The position numbers were made by a program, and so were the translations under genes. From assembly GCA_022578605.1 (NCBI GenBank), contig MU394091.1, positions 1 through 64,000 on the forward strand: a stretch of 64,000 nucleotides of DNA, read 5' to 3'. The DNA comes from Camillea tinctor (taxonomy: Eukaryota; Ascomycota; Sordariomycetes; Xylariales; Xylariaceae). Positions 1 through 11,370 of the stretch are shown here, piece by piece; within the stretch, counting starts at the first letter, position 1; every line of letters begins with the position of its first letter. The notes under the pieces were generated by a model that saw only the letters and a program-made list of their open reading frames with translations, was not told where the DNA came from and did not search any database.

Positions 1-87
1 GGTCAAAAAATCAGACCCCCTGGCCAAAAAGTGATGGTCTAAGCTTTTTGACCCCCTGGCCAGAAAATTTGACCCCCTGGTCATCGT
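1..87. repeat. Short direct and inverted repeat at window edge
   Basis: The element GACCCCCTGG occurs three times within about 85 bases, each time next to A- or T-runs. A GGTCAAAAA at the very start is matched by TTTTTGACC near base 46, so the segment can also fold back. It looks like the end of a repeat continuing outside the window; what element it belongs to cannot be told. Confidence 0.5.
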
Positions 88-3000
88 ATCCCTCCCTCGT
101 CCAACACCAACACTAGAAGAGAACTGGGTCGATTGCCAAGCACTGCCAATCGCCATCTCGCCCTGTCCAGTTCTCGGCTCGGACTTCCAGTTGCTTCACA
201 AGAGAAGACAACACAATATAACACAATAACGTGACACAATATGTGCCTAACCTTAGGTGACCTAACTTATCATCTCTTACCTCTCTGAACCATATCTGTA
301 CCTGTCTCTATTCATATCCCTATTTGTATCTATATTTATGTAAGTACTCCCTAGAAACCCCCATCAGTCACGACAACAAGAACCTTGCAAAAGAGAGAGA
401 GACCGCCGAAGACCGGCTTCCAATCCCCGGCTCGGGTTAAACATGGAGGCCACTTATAGCGGCGGCTCGGCCCTTATGTAACTAACTTAGGAGGCTTGGG
501 TTGTACTGCACCTCTCCGCAACCCCCTTTTGTGCTTTTGTGGACGAACTGTTTCATACGCGGCTCGATTCCATTCGATTCGATTCATCAGCAGCACCGCG
601 CAGATATCGCCAATACTAATACCTGCGAGGTTGGTTGGGAAAGCAACGTTCTCTCCCATGGCACGTTCACTACATGTGCACACCACCGTCCCCGGTCCGC
701 CCTCCACATCCCTCCCCACGCTTCCTGCAATACTCAACACGGGGCTTTTCATTCACACGGCGGCGTAGCACTGAGGCGACCTCATGGATGCCATGGATGT
801 CATAGATGCAGCCGTGGAATGTCGCCCAGTGCGACGTTCTATGCACGCGAGAGAGAGACACCCACTGTTCAACCTGAATGCCTTACAATTGATTTAGTCA
901 AACGTCCGAACAGACCCGGCAATCCGGCTTGGTGATCCCTCAGCCTGTCACGTGTGATTTCGCCTTCTTGTTCCGGACTCTGTCCCATGCACACTCGCGC
1001 CCTACCTACGATGCTGCTAGCAGTGTCCAGGAACTTCATATCTCGAAATATTCTGTTGTAACAAGGCCGCGTGGCGCGGCAGTGCCGGAGCAGATCATGG
1101 ACCACACCATGATTACGACGATTCGTTCCATTCGGCTTGTAAACTTTGTCGCCCACGGTTGAGTTTACCAGGTCCGGCAACTTGAGAAGGCAAATGCTGG
1201 ACTGCAGTTTGTCAGCAGGGGCTGTGAACTAGTTAGCCAACTACTGGGGGAGACAGAAATTAGTTCTGGAATCGAGCTGACAAAGTAAATGTAGGATCAA
1301 GCTCTCCGAATATAGTACGATCTGAAGTTGGATCTTTTTTCCCTCGTACGGTAGTTAGTGAAATGATGCCGTAGTCCCCCCGGCATAAGCACGCCTCTCT
1401 TCTGCTCGTACGATCTCAGCCATTGAAATGATACAGTGGCAAGAGTCACTATTATCATCTGAGCAATATCCGACACATTCCCTTGTGCGGAGGGAATGAG
1501 CTCAAAAATGACTGGCTAGCTGAGCTTAGGTGTCATTTGACCAACATCGAGACTTACAGAAAATGGCTGCAGCCTGTCAGATAAACTGCCCGTTTGCAAA
1601 GCTTGAACTAATCAACAACAATGATTTAGCGCTGACTGCAGTTATCAGGTCAAGGAAAAGGGGGGGAGGAAGAGAAAGACGGAAAGGAAAAATGATTACT
1701 TGAACATTTAAACCGATTCAATCTCATATGCTATCAAAAATTGGGTTGATCTCCCCAATCACCTTCCCAGATGGGCTTGCTTCTTACCTGCTACACAGGA
1801 AGAGCAAATTATACAGATACCGAGCGGCCCCGAGCTCTCCCCATAGGTACATTAAAAGGGGTAAAGAAAAAATAAGGCTTAGGTGATTCGTTCTTTGGTA
1901 TCTATCACTTTGTGACGTTCTAGTCCCAAACAAATGTTATATGTTAATATATAATAAGCTTGCATAGTACATTATAATTCGGCCTTGTGTCATAACCCTA
2001 ACCTTTACTTACCCATGTGTATTTCTTAAGTCCTAGTTCAAATTCCAAAGCCAGTATACTAATGCTCCCTACTATTTGAGAGAAAGAAAAAGCACTTCAG
2101 GTTTCTCTTCTCACTTTAACTCTACCCCTAAGGGGACATATGATAATTTACTACGCCCATGATATTTCAAGGTTTGGCATGGAAATGATACGAATGGCCC
2201 AAACTTTGGCAACAACCCCCTAAAAGACCGATTGCTGACCAAACTAAAAACAATGTACTTGATTTTGAACACTTTTAGTAGAACCATCCTAGGATAGTTA
2301 ATAGTTTAATATAGCCTCGATCTGCTTAAAATCCCCAACCCATATATATATATATATTGCTATCTACTTCTAGGTCAATGCTAACATTCAGACTAATACC
2401 TTAAGTTGAAGTTTTTTCAAGGTAGTTAAACACCTCATATTGACCTGCTCTAAATTACCGTAGCTGTTCAACGGGCTTCAGTGTGAAAAGGCACATACTT
2501 TCAAGTTTCACATGTTGGAATATACCAAGCACCGGTCATGTCTTTTGACTCTTATTACAATGAAAGATTTTCTGTAACGTTAGTGTTAGCACAATGAATT
2601 AGCGTTCATGTCTTACCCAAGATCTTGCCATTTGTCCTATCAATCGCAAGACTCAGACTTGATAAACTTGCAATTTGAATGATATATGGAAAGCTTAGGC
2701 ATCGGCTAGTTACTAGTATGCTTCTTTTGATCTAGACACTAAAGCAACCCATTTCAATGTCACATGTATCTTCTCATATGGCTGTAGGATGTATAATATC
2801 TCTTAGGCATCGGCTTGGTATATTGCTCCTTATAGTGTCTTCACGCATGATTCCCTGCATTATATATAATATAACGTTAAACCCATAAAATCATCTCTGG
2901 ATTAAATGTTCCAACTATAAAGCCCCTATAGAACCTATCCACAAGCCGTCCATGAGATAACGAGCTATCTCAACATTATCAAGTCTGCCACCCCTAAAAG

Positions 3001-3341
3001 CTATCCTAGAAGTGCCAAAGCCACTATGCATCGCCAACATAGACACATGCCGAGAAGCCATTAGAGTCTGGCCAGTCGAAACAATACCTGCCAGCCGTAG
3101 GCAATCTAATCGAGAAGAAAAAGAGACAGCCCAAGTAACTCTAATGCCCCGTGGTGTTTTTTGTTTCTCTTCCTCCTCTCTTTTTCTCTCCCTTTTCACC
3201 GTGCAGGTTTATTTCTACCATCAGAGCTAAGGTGAAATTACAAGCCTATACAAATATACATTTTCTCTCAACTACTATCAACTACTCTCGTAGAGTCGGC
3301 TAGGGCTATTCAAACGCAAAACCTAGCATCAGCACACTACC
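88..3341. other. Gene-poor region, no supported gene
   Basis: About 3.2 kb without a convincing gene. Several reading frames of 60-144 codons between 470 and 1180 overlap each other on both strands, share no recognisable family and have no plausible splice context, so they are treated as chance. The part from about 1700 to 2900 is AT-rich, with a short TA microsatellite near 2341-2357 and a repeated 14-mer CTTAGGCATCGGCT near 2694 and 2802. Confidence 0.5.
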
Positions 3342-3971
3342 ATGGCGGAGACAGGAGCGGTGAGCGACAGAACACAAGGTCAAATCTTGGTATGATATCT
3401 GAATAGCTGCTAATACTTGCTGTCTTCCTTAGAAATTGAAATACGAAAGCTTGTGGGGGCCATGCCCTCCGGGAATCTCGAGAGAGGATATGGCCAAGGC
3501 GTATAACAGCGCCAATTCCCGTTTCGTGAATAAGGCGAAACGGGATGGGAGGGGGGCAAGGGCTTCGTCCTGGGCCCGGCAGAAACGGGAGCGTGGTATC
3601 ACCATGCTTGAAGCGTTGTCTGCACTGGCCACTGAGTGGCAGATGAAGTCGCCGGGAAACCTGTAAGCTCAACTCACTTTACGTGATTCTGATTTCAGTT
3701 ACCATGTTAAATTATGGCTACAATTATATAATACTAATAACTAAACAGCCCAGCTGATAAAGACGAATTCTGTGAGCACGTTCTCGATCATTTTAAGATC
3801 GTAATATTGCCGGAGTTTTTCAGCTACACCCCTGAAGACGGAGAAGATGCCCGAGCCCAGCTTGCCCTGGGCTCGGGCAAGTTCTACCACGAAGAATTTC
3901 CGTGGATGGATATTGAAGTATACAAAGGCGAGGAAGGCGAGGAGGACGAGGATGGAGAGGAGGAAGAGTGA
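3342..3971 (+). CDS. Hypothetical protein, 166 aa, three exons
   Basis: Spliced model: exons 3342-3389, 3433-3662 and 3749-3971. The first intron is only 43 nt but has a GTATGA donor, a GCTAATAC branch-like site and a TTAG acceptor; the second has GTAAGC, ACTAATAA and ACAG. The exons join in frame (501 nt including TGA). The product has a WGPCPPGIS motif near residue 24, a basic stretch around residues 50-65, a segment IVILPEFFSYTPEDGEDARAQ (given here shortened) in the second half, and an acidic Glu/Asp C-terminus. No family was recognised. Consistent splicing and a codon pattern that stays open across three exons argue for a real gene, but an upstream exon or a truncated family member is possible. 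Confidence 0.6.
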
Positions 3972-4685
3972 TAAAGTGGAGGACAGCAACAACAGCAGCA
4001 GCAACATCAACAAGAATAGGGGTTGTTAAGGGGGAGGAGGGAGATGTTGGTTGCTGGATAATTTTTGGTATCGTTTTAAAAAAAAAAACCGTTTTAAAAA
4101 AGAGAAAGAAAAGAAAACTTAAAAGAAGAAGAAAAAAAAAAGAAATTCCAATGGTGGTTAAATGTCGAAGATAAGAGTTAGCAAGTGAGATGAAATGTGT
4201 AGGGATAAGGAACATGATCTCATTGCTACAAAGACTCGAGATGGAAAAGACTAACATAACCTACACTAGTCTAGGTGACTACTTCCTGACATCAATACTG
4301 ATATCTTCTGGGTGCCTTCCTAACCTTAGTAGGTAACGAAACACCATTCTCGCAACACAGGGAAGGCGTAGACGCAGGATAAGAAGGAAGGAGAAAACCC
4401 CCATGGTTCTTTCCTAGAGTTTTAATCCTACCTGCCTACCTATCTATGTAAAGTTCTTTTTCCTTTCTTAATCCTCCTTCTTCTTTTCTACTCACCTTCC
4501 ATCTTTTCTTCCTCTCTCTATTTTTCTTGTGTCTTTTCATTCCTTCCCACACCACTATTATTACATTCTGAGGATACTTAGGTACCACAGTAACCATCAT
4601 CATCAAAGCATACACACGCATTCTCTCTCTCTCCCTCTCTCTTCCTCTCTTCCTCTCTCTCTCATACCACCACATCGCACTCAAC
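3972..4685. other. Intergenic, pyrimidine-rich leader of next gene
   Basis: No gene seen. The first part is purine/A-rich (4075-4145). The stretch 4621-4663 is an almost pure CT tract ending about 22 bases before the start codon of the downstream hypothetical gene, and is therefore probably promoter or 5' leader. Confidence 0.5.
4621..4663 (+). repeat. CT-rich microsatellite in putative 5' leader
   Basis: A 43-base run of C and T dinucleotides lies just upstream of the start at 4686. CT-rich blocks are common close to transcription starts in filamentous ascomycetes, so it is likely a core promoter or 5'UTR element; no transcript evidence is available. Confidence 0.6.
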
Positions 4686-6431
4686 ATGTCTTGGAATCCA
4701 TCTGATTTTAGCCCAGGCACCATGGACAATATACATGCAAGTGTGAATGCAAATGCAAATGCAAATGCAGATGCAGATGCAAATGTAAACACGCGATTGC
4801 AGCAACCGTCTCCATCAACTGCCACCATCACCACTACCACTACCAACACCAACACCAAGGTTTCCTCCTCCTCCTCTACACCACAGTACACCACAGTAGG
4901 ATCTATTTACCACCCCCAGGCACATCCACTGCAACCACCTACACGCCGGGGCCGCACTGTCAAGTCCCTCTTCCCATACAGAAACGAGTCAACACCGGCA
5001 ACTCATAACCATCACCACCCTCTCCATCCGCCTATTCACCACCACCAGTACTCTCCTCTGCAGCAGAACTTCGATCGCGCTATGAGTCCTGTCCAGAACC
5101 GCCACCACCTCGACCTCAAACTCGATCTTAACACAAACCCTATTGGTGTATCTATATCCGACCCAGAGAGTAGATTTGCCCACCCCTTGGATGCTGGTCT
5201 TCATGTCGTCCAATTACCTGACAAACAGGATGATGATAGTGGCAGTGGGGGTAGTGATGATGACGATGATGATGATATCGATAATGATACAAACATGAAT
5301 CACGAGGGCACCGACAACTCCCAAGATGGACACAACCTCAAGCAGGTGACTCTGATGAACTTCAAGACCCTCACTAATCTAGCTTCTTACCCAAATCCCA
5401 TGCAGAAGACAGCACAGAAAGTACTCTCTTCGCATCGTCCCCTACCTACTTCAGCCAGTCCCCAAGCCCAGCAAAGGCCGTTACCCTGGCGAAGCCAAGC
5501 CACCAATACCGATAAGGATCAGAAAACCACAGCTATGGGAGCACGAAGCGCGAGATCCGATCCTCTTTCCGTTGCCTGTATGCCTCAGGCCGATAGCGTC
5601 GACGAGCATGTTGATTTCAACCGGTCTTCTAAATATGGCCCCGATACAAGCTCCTGGCCCTCAGCTTCGACTTCAAGGAACTCGCCTTACGGTGCTGTCT
5701 TGTCCAAGGGCCCTGGTGCACCTGCTCCTCTGACTGCCGGCCCTCCTGGCCAGCGCCTATACAAGCGTCCCACCATTGAAACTACTGCGAATATCTCCCA
5801 AAGTGGCTTTCAGAGACCCCAAGAGACTGAAGACAATTTCCCCATGCCAAGTGCTCATAACACTGGTACCCAGCAGCAACGTCCTGCGGTCCCTGTTGAA
5901 CGACAGCCTAGTCCCGCTTTTGGAAGCGAAGGTGTCCCTTCAGCACATCCCATACCACACCCCAACAAAAGTAATGGCAAAGTAGTCGATACATTGACTG
6001 CAGAAGAGGCTAGTGTATACTATCCCAATGGATTACCTCCTGATTTCAATCGTCAGACAGCTCCTGTTTGCTCTATTTTCCCCTTCGAGGACCACAGAGA
6101 TGATCAATTCTCAGCCGAAAAGGGCCCTAAGATCTGGGCTGCCCGTATGGCTAAGGCCAAACGAGAATTCCATTCGGGAAATCTCATATTCAATAAAGAA
6201 TTTGACATGGCTGTTGCCGAGAAGAACAGCCGCGACTTTGCCCGCGCTATGGGAAGCGCGTATGAGCCTAAGGGGGATCAGGGAAAAGTTATCAACCGCA
6301 AGCTTAACGTCAAAGAGGCGTCCGCTCTCCCTATAGAGACGCATGCTCTTCATCTAGTCACCATGACATACCAGACACTAGCCATGCGATTCGAACAAGA
6401 GTCATCCAACAAGATCCCCAAGTTCAGTTAG
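4686..6431 (+). CDS. Hypothetical disordered protein, 581 aa
   Basis: One uninterrupted exon of 581 codons with a good start context (TCAACATGTC). Residues about 20-37 are an Asn-Ala/Asp-Ala repeat encoded by a hexanucleotide AAATGC/AGATGC tract (4745-4785). A Ser/Gly block followed by an Asp run lies near residues 183-205. The middle is Pro/Ser/Gln-rich and looks disordered. The last 140 residues are different: they contain a hydrophobic/aromatic block (CSIFPFEDHRDDQF), a helical segment with IWAARMAKAKREFHSG, and end in a predicted helix (HALHLVTMTYQTLAMRFEQE). That C-terminal part is probably the conserved domain. I do not recognise the family; no enzyme motif, signal peptide or membrane segment is visible. 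Confidence 0.75.
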   Translation: MSWNPSDFSPGTMDNIHASVNANANANADADANVNTRLQQPSPSTATITTTTTNTNTKVSSSSSTPQYTTVGSIYHPQAHPLQPPTRRGRTVKSLFPYRNESTPATHNHHHPLHPPIHHHQYSPLQQNFDRAMSPVQNRHHLDLKLDLNTNPIGVSISDPESRFAHPLDAGLHVVQLPDKQDDDSGSGGSDDDDDDDIDNDTNMNHEGTDNSQDGHNLKQVTLMNFKTLTNLASYPNPMQKTAQKVLSSHRPLPTSASPQAQQRPLPWRSQATNTDKDQKTTAMGARSARSDPLSVACMPQADSVDEHVDFNRSSKYGPDTSSWPSASTSRNSPYGAVLSKGPGAPAPLTAGPPGQRLYKRPTIETTANISQSGFQRPQETEDNFPMPSAHNTGTQQQRPAVPVERQPSPAFGSEGVPSAHPIPHPNKSNGKVVDTLTAEEASVYYPNGLPPDFNRQTAPVCSIFPFEDHRDDQFSAEKGPKIWAARMAKAKREFHSGNLIFNKEFDMAVAEKNSRDFARAMGSAYEPKGDQGKVINRKLNVKEASALPIETHALHLVTMTYQTLAMRFEQESSNKIPKFS

Positions 6432-8263
6432 AGTCGCCCTAGAGGCTATTATAACCCTGATAACACACCATTGGCTATGGAGTTGATTTGATTTTGGTTG
6501 GTTTTTGCTTTTTCTACAGGCTGAAAATATAAAGATGGCTGGTTCAGTCATGGTGGCTCTAGCTATACGAGGGTGAAAGTGCTTTACGCGTAGCCGTTGA
6601 TAATTTTCAGGAGAGCCCCCGAGAAGGGAGGGGGTAAGGGAGAGAAAAGGGGAGCTCCGATGCCATGGATGACATTAATATGTTGACCTGAAAAAAAAAA
6701 ACCCCTTTACGTGTACTAATGATAATCAAAGGAAGGGAAGGGAAGGGGACAGAAAAAGCTGGTTGATGATGGTCATTGAAGTGAAAAAATATTCACGTGA
6801 GGTTATTGTGCTTCATCTTGACAACATAATAAATAGCATTGCGTTATTTTACGTCTAATCAGAATACCAGCAGATGTGACGGCTATACCCATGCCCACTC
6901 GTAGATTTGAATGCCCTAGGAAATTATGAGATTATGGAGGTGGAAGGATCCGAACCTACCTGGGATGGCCGAGAGGATTTCTTTTTGTATTTGCATATTA
7001 CTCGACTATCTATTTAGTAGGTTATGATCAGAAGTGGTCGACTCGCCTTACCTAAAGCGAGTATACCGAGGATTGTGCAATTAATGGCATTCCAATCGGT
7101 TTGACCGGTCTTTAGCCTGTTTAGTTAGCTGCCTTTTCCACGTAGATGGTGAGCGCATATAGAGCTGCGGTCGGTAGTACAAGAGGACAATGGCTATGTA
7201 CATGAAAGGGGGAAAGGGTTAAGGAGATCCGGCAGGGTAAGCTGTCGGCCCCCGGGCCTTTATCGTCACTACATATGTTCTCTAAAGCTTCCCCCCCCCA
7301 TGTTTCAAACTGCTAGCAACATATGAGAACCAAGAATACACGGAACAGGAAGGAACGTAAAGAAGCTCATAAGTGGTTGCACGTGTAAAAAAGAAGTAGA
7401 ATTTTGAATCCTAATGTGTCTTTTCGTTTTTTTGCTATTTTATGTTAGGAATCAATTTAGAATCTCTCCTTTTTTTCGGTTTCCATTTTTCTTTCCTTTT
7501 CCTTGCTCACATCGCGTGAGCCAGTATACCGTAGAAAAAGGGAGAGTCGCAAGTAGTAAATACCGGGCAGAAGAAGAAATAAAAGAAGCATGAGATGAAC
7601 CTTGGTCGCCATCATCATCTCCTTTCTTCTCGGGTTATAGTTCCAGCCCCGTTCCAAAAAGCAATGTCTCATTTAGGGAACTAGGTTAACAGAACCCCCT
7701 GGTTCTCCCGAATCCTTTCTGATGATACCTCATAATACACACGGAGAAAAAATAGAGACAAGGGAACGATCAATCATGTTAGATACACTCAGTGTCATTA
7801 GAAAAAAAAAGAACAGAAAAACAGCATTGGAGGCATTCCTTAAGAAAAACCTAGGTTGTCCAGCAGAAAAATGATATGTAAACCTTTCCAGTCCTTCTCT
7901 CTCCAAAGGAAATAGGAAGGGGCCTTGCGTTTTATGTAGTTGAACTTGAGCTCAAGGCCTCTCTTGGGATGCTTTGTGTTTGGAATATTTCGCAGTCGCC
8001 TTCCTGTTTGTTGTTCATTCACCGGGAGATAAGGTGGGGGACAATGTGGTACATGTGAATATGAGAGACATGAAAGTGTAAAAAAAGGGGGGTTAGTCAG
8101 TTGATGGGGGGTATTTGGTGCGGTAATCGCAAAGTGAAAAAAGTGAACTAAAAGGAAGAAGGAAAAAAAAAAGAAATTTCGCTAGACATGCGGAATAAAC
8201 GTTTCATCTACCTAGGAGTGAGTACGCCAGACCATCCTTTTCTGATCCCGTTATTCTTTTTCT
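6432..8263. other. Intergenic, no supported gene
   Basis: No supported coding sequence. The frames at 7457-7672 and 7840-8022 on the minus strand are low-complexity and lack family resemblance. The region holds A-runs and purine tracts, including the probable 3' side of the septin-like gene that ends at 8264. Confidence 0.5.
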
Positions 8264-9928
8264 TCATCGAAGACGGGCTGGGTTGTCTCTGTGTTTGAGA
8301 CGGCTAGTTCTCCAGCCCTCATACCATTGTTCTCTGCTAACTTCACGAAGCTCGCCACGCCATTCGCTGAAGACAGCCTCCTTTAGTCGAGTGAAGTCGC
8401 AATGATCCTCATCATATGGATTGGCAAAACCCCAAGGGAATTTGCGGCCAATGACACCAGGTTCGTAGAGGTCCGGGCTGATAATAGACATGGGAATGAA
8501 GGGAATCTCATCGTTGGCTTCTCCCTCGGCTGACTTGGGCCGATGGACCGAATTGTTGGATCTCCGCTTTGAACCCGGAGATGTCCGGCCTTGGGAAGGA
8601 CTGTCCTTGCTCTCAAGATCTGCATCTTCTTTATCTCCAGCATCCCCGGCCTTCTCTTCTTTCTCGTCCGAGTCGGACTCTACTGCGTCCTCATCCTCTT
8701 CGACAGCTTCATCAATCCGACTGGAACTAGAGGTGGCGTCATCTTCGTCTAGGCCCAATGCTTCAAGAGGATCAAAATTGGCCTTCTTGAAGCTGGCCCA
8801 GACCGTCTTTTTGAGGACGGCCATATGAGCAGTGGTAATAGTATCAGCCTTCGAGATGACGGGGATCACCGTGGTCTTGCCTTGCAGAGTGCGCATGACT
8901 TGTAGATCAAGATCTTCATCCAGCCCACCGATAATCCGACCGAGATCGTGTGGGTACTTTACGCCATGGCCATTGGCAGTGGCGGCTTTGGCGGCAGCGA
9001 TATTCCGGTCAAGGCGTGCGGGGTCGAGGATGAGAAAAACTGCGTGAATATGCGTGTCCTGAACGCCGGGTGATCGAATCACCTTCATTTCTTCAGCAAA
9101 AGTCTCCTCGAATTTGCTTTCTAAGAAGGCGGCCATCTCTCGTAATTGGAGGTCTACCACATTCTTTTCAAGGCCCTCCGAATCCCAAATGGTTAGCCCA
9201 ACACGCTCACCATCGATCTCGCTCTCGAGGTAGTGGGGTATAAAGTTGCCCGAGGGAGCAGCTCTGCTAGTGACTTCGTGCTCAATCTCGGTCGAGCGTT
9301 GAGATCGTTTCTTAGCTGGCAGAGCGAGAGACGTCTTCAAAAACTCGAGGAATGACGTCTTTCCCGAGCCGCGAGTACCGACAATCAAGACGCTGAGGGA
9401 TCGTGGTTAGTGGGTGGGTAAGGAGAACGTAGAGAAAGAGGGGAGAGAGGGGAGGCAAACGCACTTAAAGGGTGTGGGATCCTTTCTGCGACGAACCCTC
9501 CTAGGGCTGTTGATAGTGCTGATAGCACTGCTCGCATAGCTGTATCGTCCACGATGCGTCATGCTTTCAGTGCGTGCATAAGGATCAACCCAGGCGCCGT
9601 TGGGTACGGGGGGAACCGGAGGGCTGGTAACAGAGGACATGGATGGTCGTCCGGGATCGATGGAGGCACGAGGAGGATGGTGATGGAATGAGTGGTCGGC
9701 TGTACCAGAGACAATAGCCAAAGAATCGGGACGGTGATCGGCCTCGAAGCTCTGAAGTGGTTGAGGTCTTGCACCGTTGTAGAGATCAGGTAGGCGGGGA
9801 GGATTCTTGGGGACGGCCTCCTTCTGCTGTTCTTTATGCGACCCTTTCCTTCCGCTCTTCCCCAAGTCACCAGATTTACTACGTCGAAGCAACATCCCGA
9901 AACTAGATCGGCGAGGCGGCTGGCTCAT
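8264..9928 (-). CDS. Divergent septin-family GTPase, 530 aa
   Basis: Two exons, 9928-9465 and 9392-8264, joined across a 72-nt intron (GTGCGT donor, CTCAG acceptor). The join creates PFNVLIVGTRGSGKT at about residues 152-167, which is the septin-type start of the GTPase domain with its P-loop. A DSEG motif fills the place of the septin DTPG switch, and ISKADT matches the septin AKAD (G4) motif. Residues 1-150 are basic, Ser/Pro-rich and probably disordered. An acidic Glu/Asp/Ser insert of roughly 80 residues follows the G4 region, before a conserved-looking stretch PFIPMSIISPDLYEPG. No C-terminal coiled coil is seen. Septins assemble into filaments at septa and the cortex. The sequence is too divergent to be assigned to a core septin class; an AspE-like or other filamentous-fungal septin relative is the best guess. 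Confidence 0.8.
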
Positions 9929-10960
9929 TATTTGTTATGCGCACAAGCATGAACTAAAAAGGCTAATTGGAGGGTCAGGTTAGTACCTAGTAGTTGCACT
10001 TGGCTTGGAGGGACGCAAGGATGAGAGGGCTCGATGCGATGGCGGAGGGCGGATGGCGGATGGCAGATGACGGTTAGACCAGGGAAGGGTTTAGATGGGA
10101 AAGGATTGATGGTGTGTGGATTTGATGACGAAATAGAGGCGAAAGCCTAAAAAGAACTTTAAGGGGGGAAGGGTTTTGGAGGAGGAAGAGGTAGCACGGG
10201 AAAAGGATCATTGGATCCTCCAATCGATGTCCCTCTGAAGCGAGATGAAGGTGAAAAAGGTTGAAGACCGAAGAAGGTGGTGGTGTGATTTAGTTTTGGG
10301 GGGGAAGGTTTAGAGGGGGAGTTTTGGCGGGGGGAAGGAGGAAGGAGGAAGGAGCAGGAAGGAGGTGCGATCGGTCGCTATGGAAATCTTGTATTGGCGA
10401 ACTACTATGTAGTAAGTATACTAGTAGTACCATTTATCATACCTTAAGATATTTAACCTCTTGCTAGGATCTGATTGCTGGATTATCCCTTCCAAGTTAC
10501 GGGTAAAAAAAGGTGAAAGCAGAAAGAATCAACGTCAACAAACGGGTCGGTTCGGATCGGTTCGAATAGACTTTATCACTTAGGTACACACTACTACTGC
10601 TAGTAGGGATATAGTTGTAGATTTGACTTTGCTGAAGGTTTATGAATGTTAGCTTCAAATATCGCCAGCAACAATAGAGAAAATGTAAGTGAATGAATGG
10701 AAAACGGGAATCTGGGACAATAAAAAAAATTAAAGTTAAAGGATAAAGAACACTGAAAAACGACAACTGTCGCTGCTGTTGTCAACAACAACAAATACAA
10801 TTATGTACACTAGTGTAGTGTATAGAGTATATTGCATCGTTCAAGCACCCCCTCCTCCAAATAGAAATGAATGGTGATAGGACAGTTGCGGGCGCATCGT
10901 GGATATTGGAGCATATTATCGGGGCCAATGGCAAGCTGTTCCCCTTGGCCACCTGCAGAC

Positions 10961-10980
10961 TTGCGCAACATGTTGCGCAA
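10961..10980. repeat. Perfect 20-bp palindrome
   Basis: TTGCGCAACATGTTGCGCAA reads identically on both strands. It consists of two TTGCGCAA half-elements around a central CATG. It could be a binding site for a homodimeric transcription factor or form a small cruciform. No gene lies within several kilobases downstream on either side, so its target is unclear. Confidence 0.8.
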
Positions 10981-11346
10981 CCCAATTGTCGCCGACGAGA
11001 AGCCAGACGGACCACTGGTTCTGGCTGGGCTTACACTAGCTTTGCGGATATGCCACGCGCCGCAACAATATAACGAATAATAGAAAATCTTTCATATTTT
11101 TTCTTTCTTTCTTTTCATCTTCCTAACCTACATTTATCTTTCCGGGGCAAGCAGTATGGGTTGTAATAGAGAGCGTGTAGTCGATATCGGGGTCGCTATA
11201 GATAGTCGATGTCGATGTCGAAGTTGAATGTGCGATGCGGGAAATGTGGGATGCGCAAAGTCGAGACAGGTCTTAGATTTTGACCCAATGTTCTGCAGGT
11301 GGATAGACCGTGTGCGTTTGCTGTACGTACTAATATGCACGCACGC

Positions 11347-11370
11347 ATGTATGTATGTATGTATGTATGT
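11347..11370. repeat. ATGT tetranucleotide microsatellite
   Basis: Six perfect copies of ATGT in an intergenic region. Confidence 0.9.

Noticed and set aside
6920..7010. tRNA-like B-box (GGATCCGAACC on the plus strand)
   Set aside because: The T-arm could almost pair on the minus strand, but no matching acceptor stem, D-arm or anticodon arm lies upstream, so it is not a tRNA.
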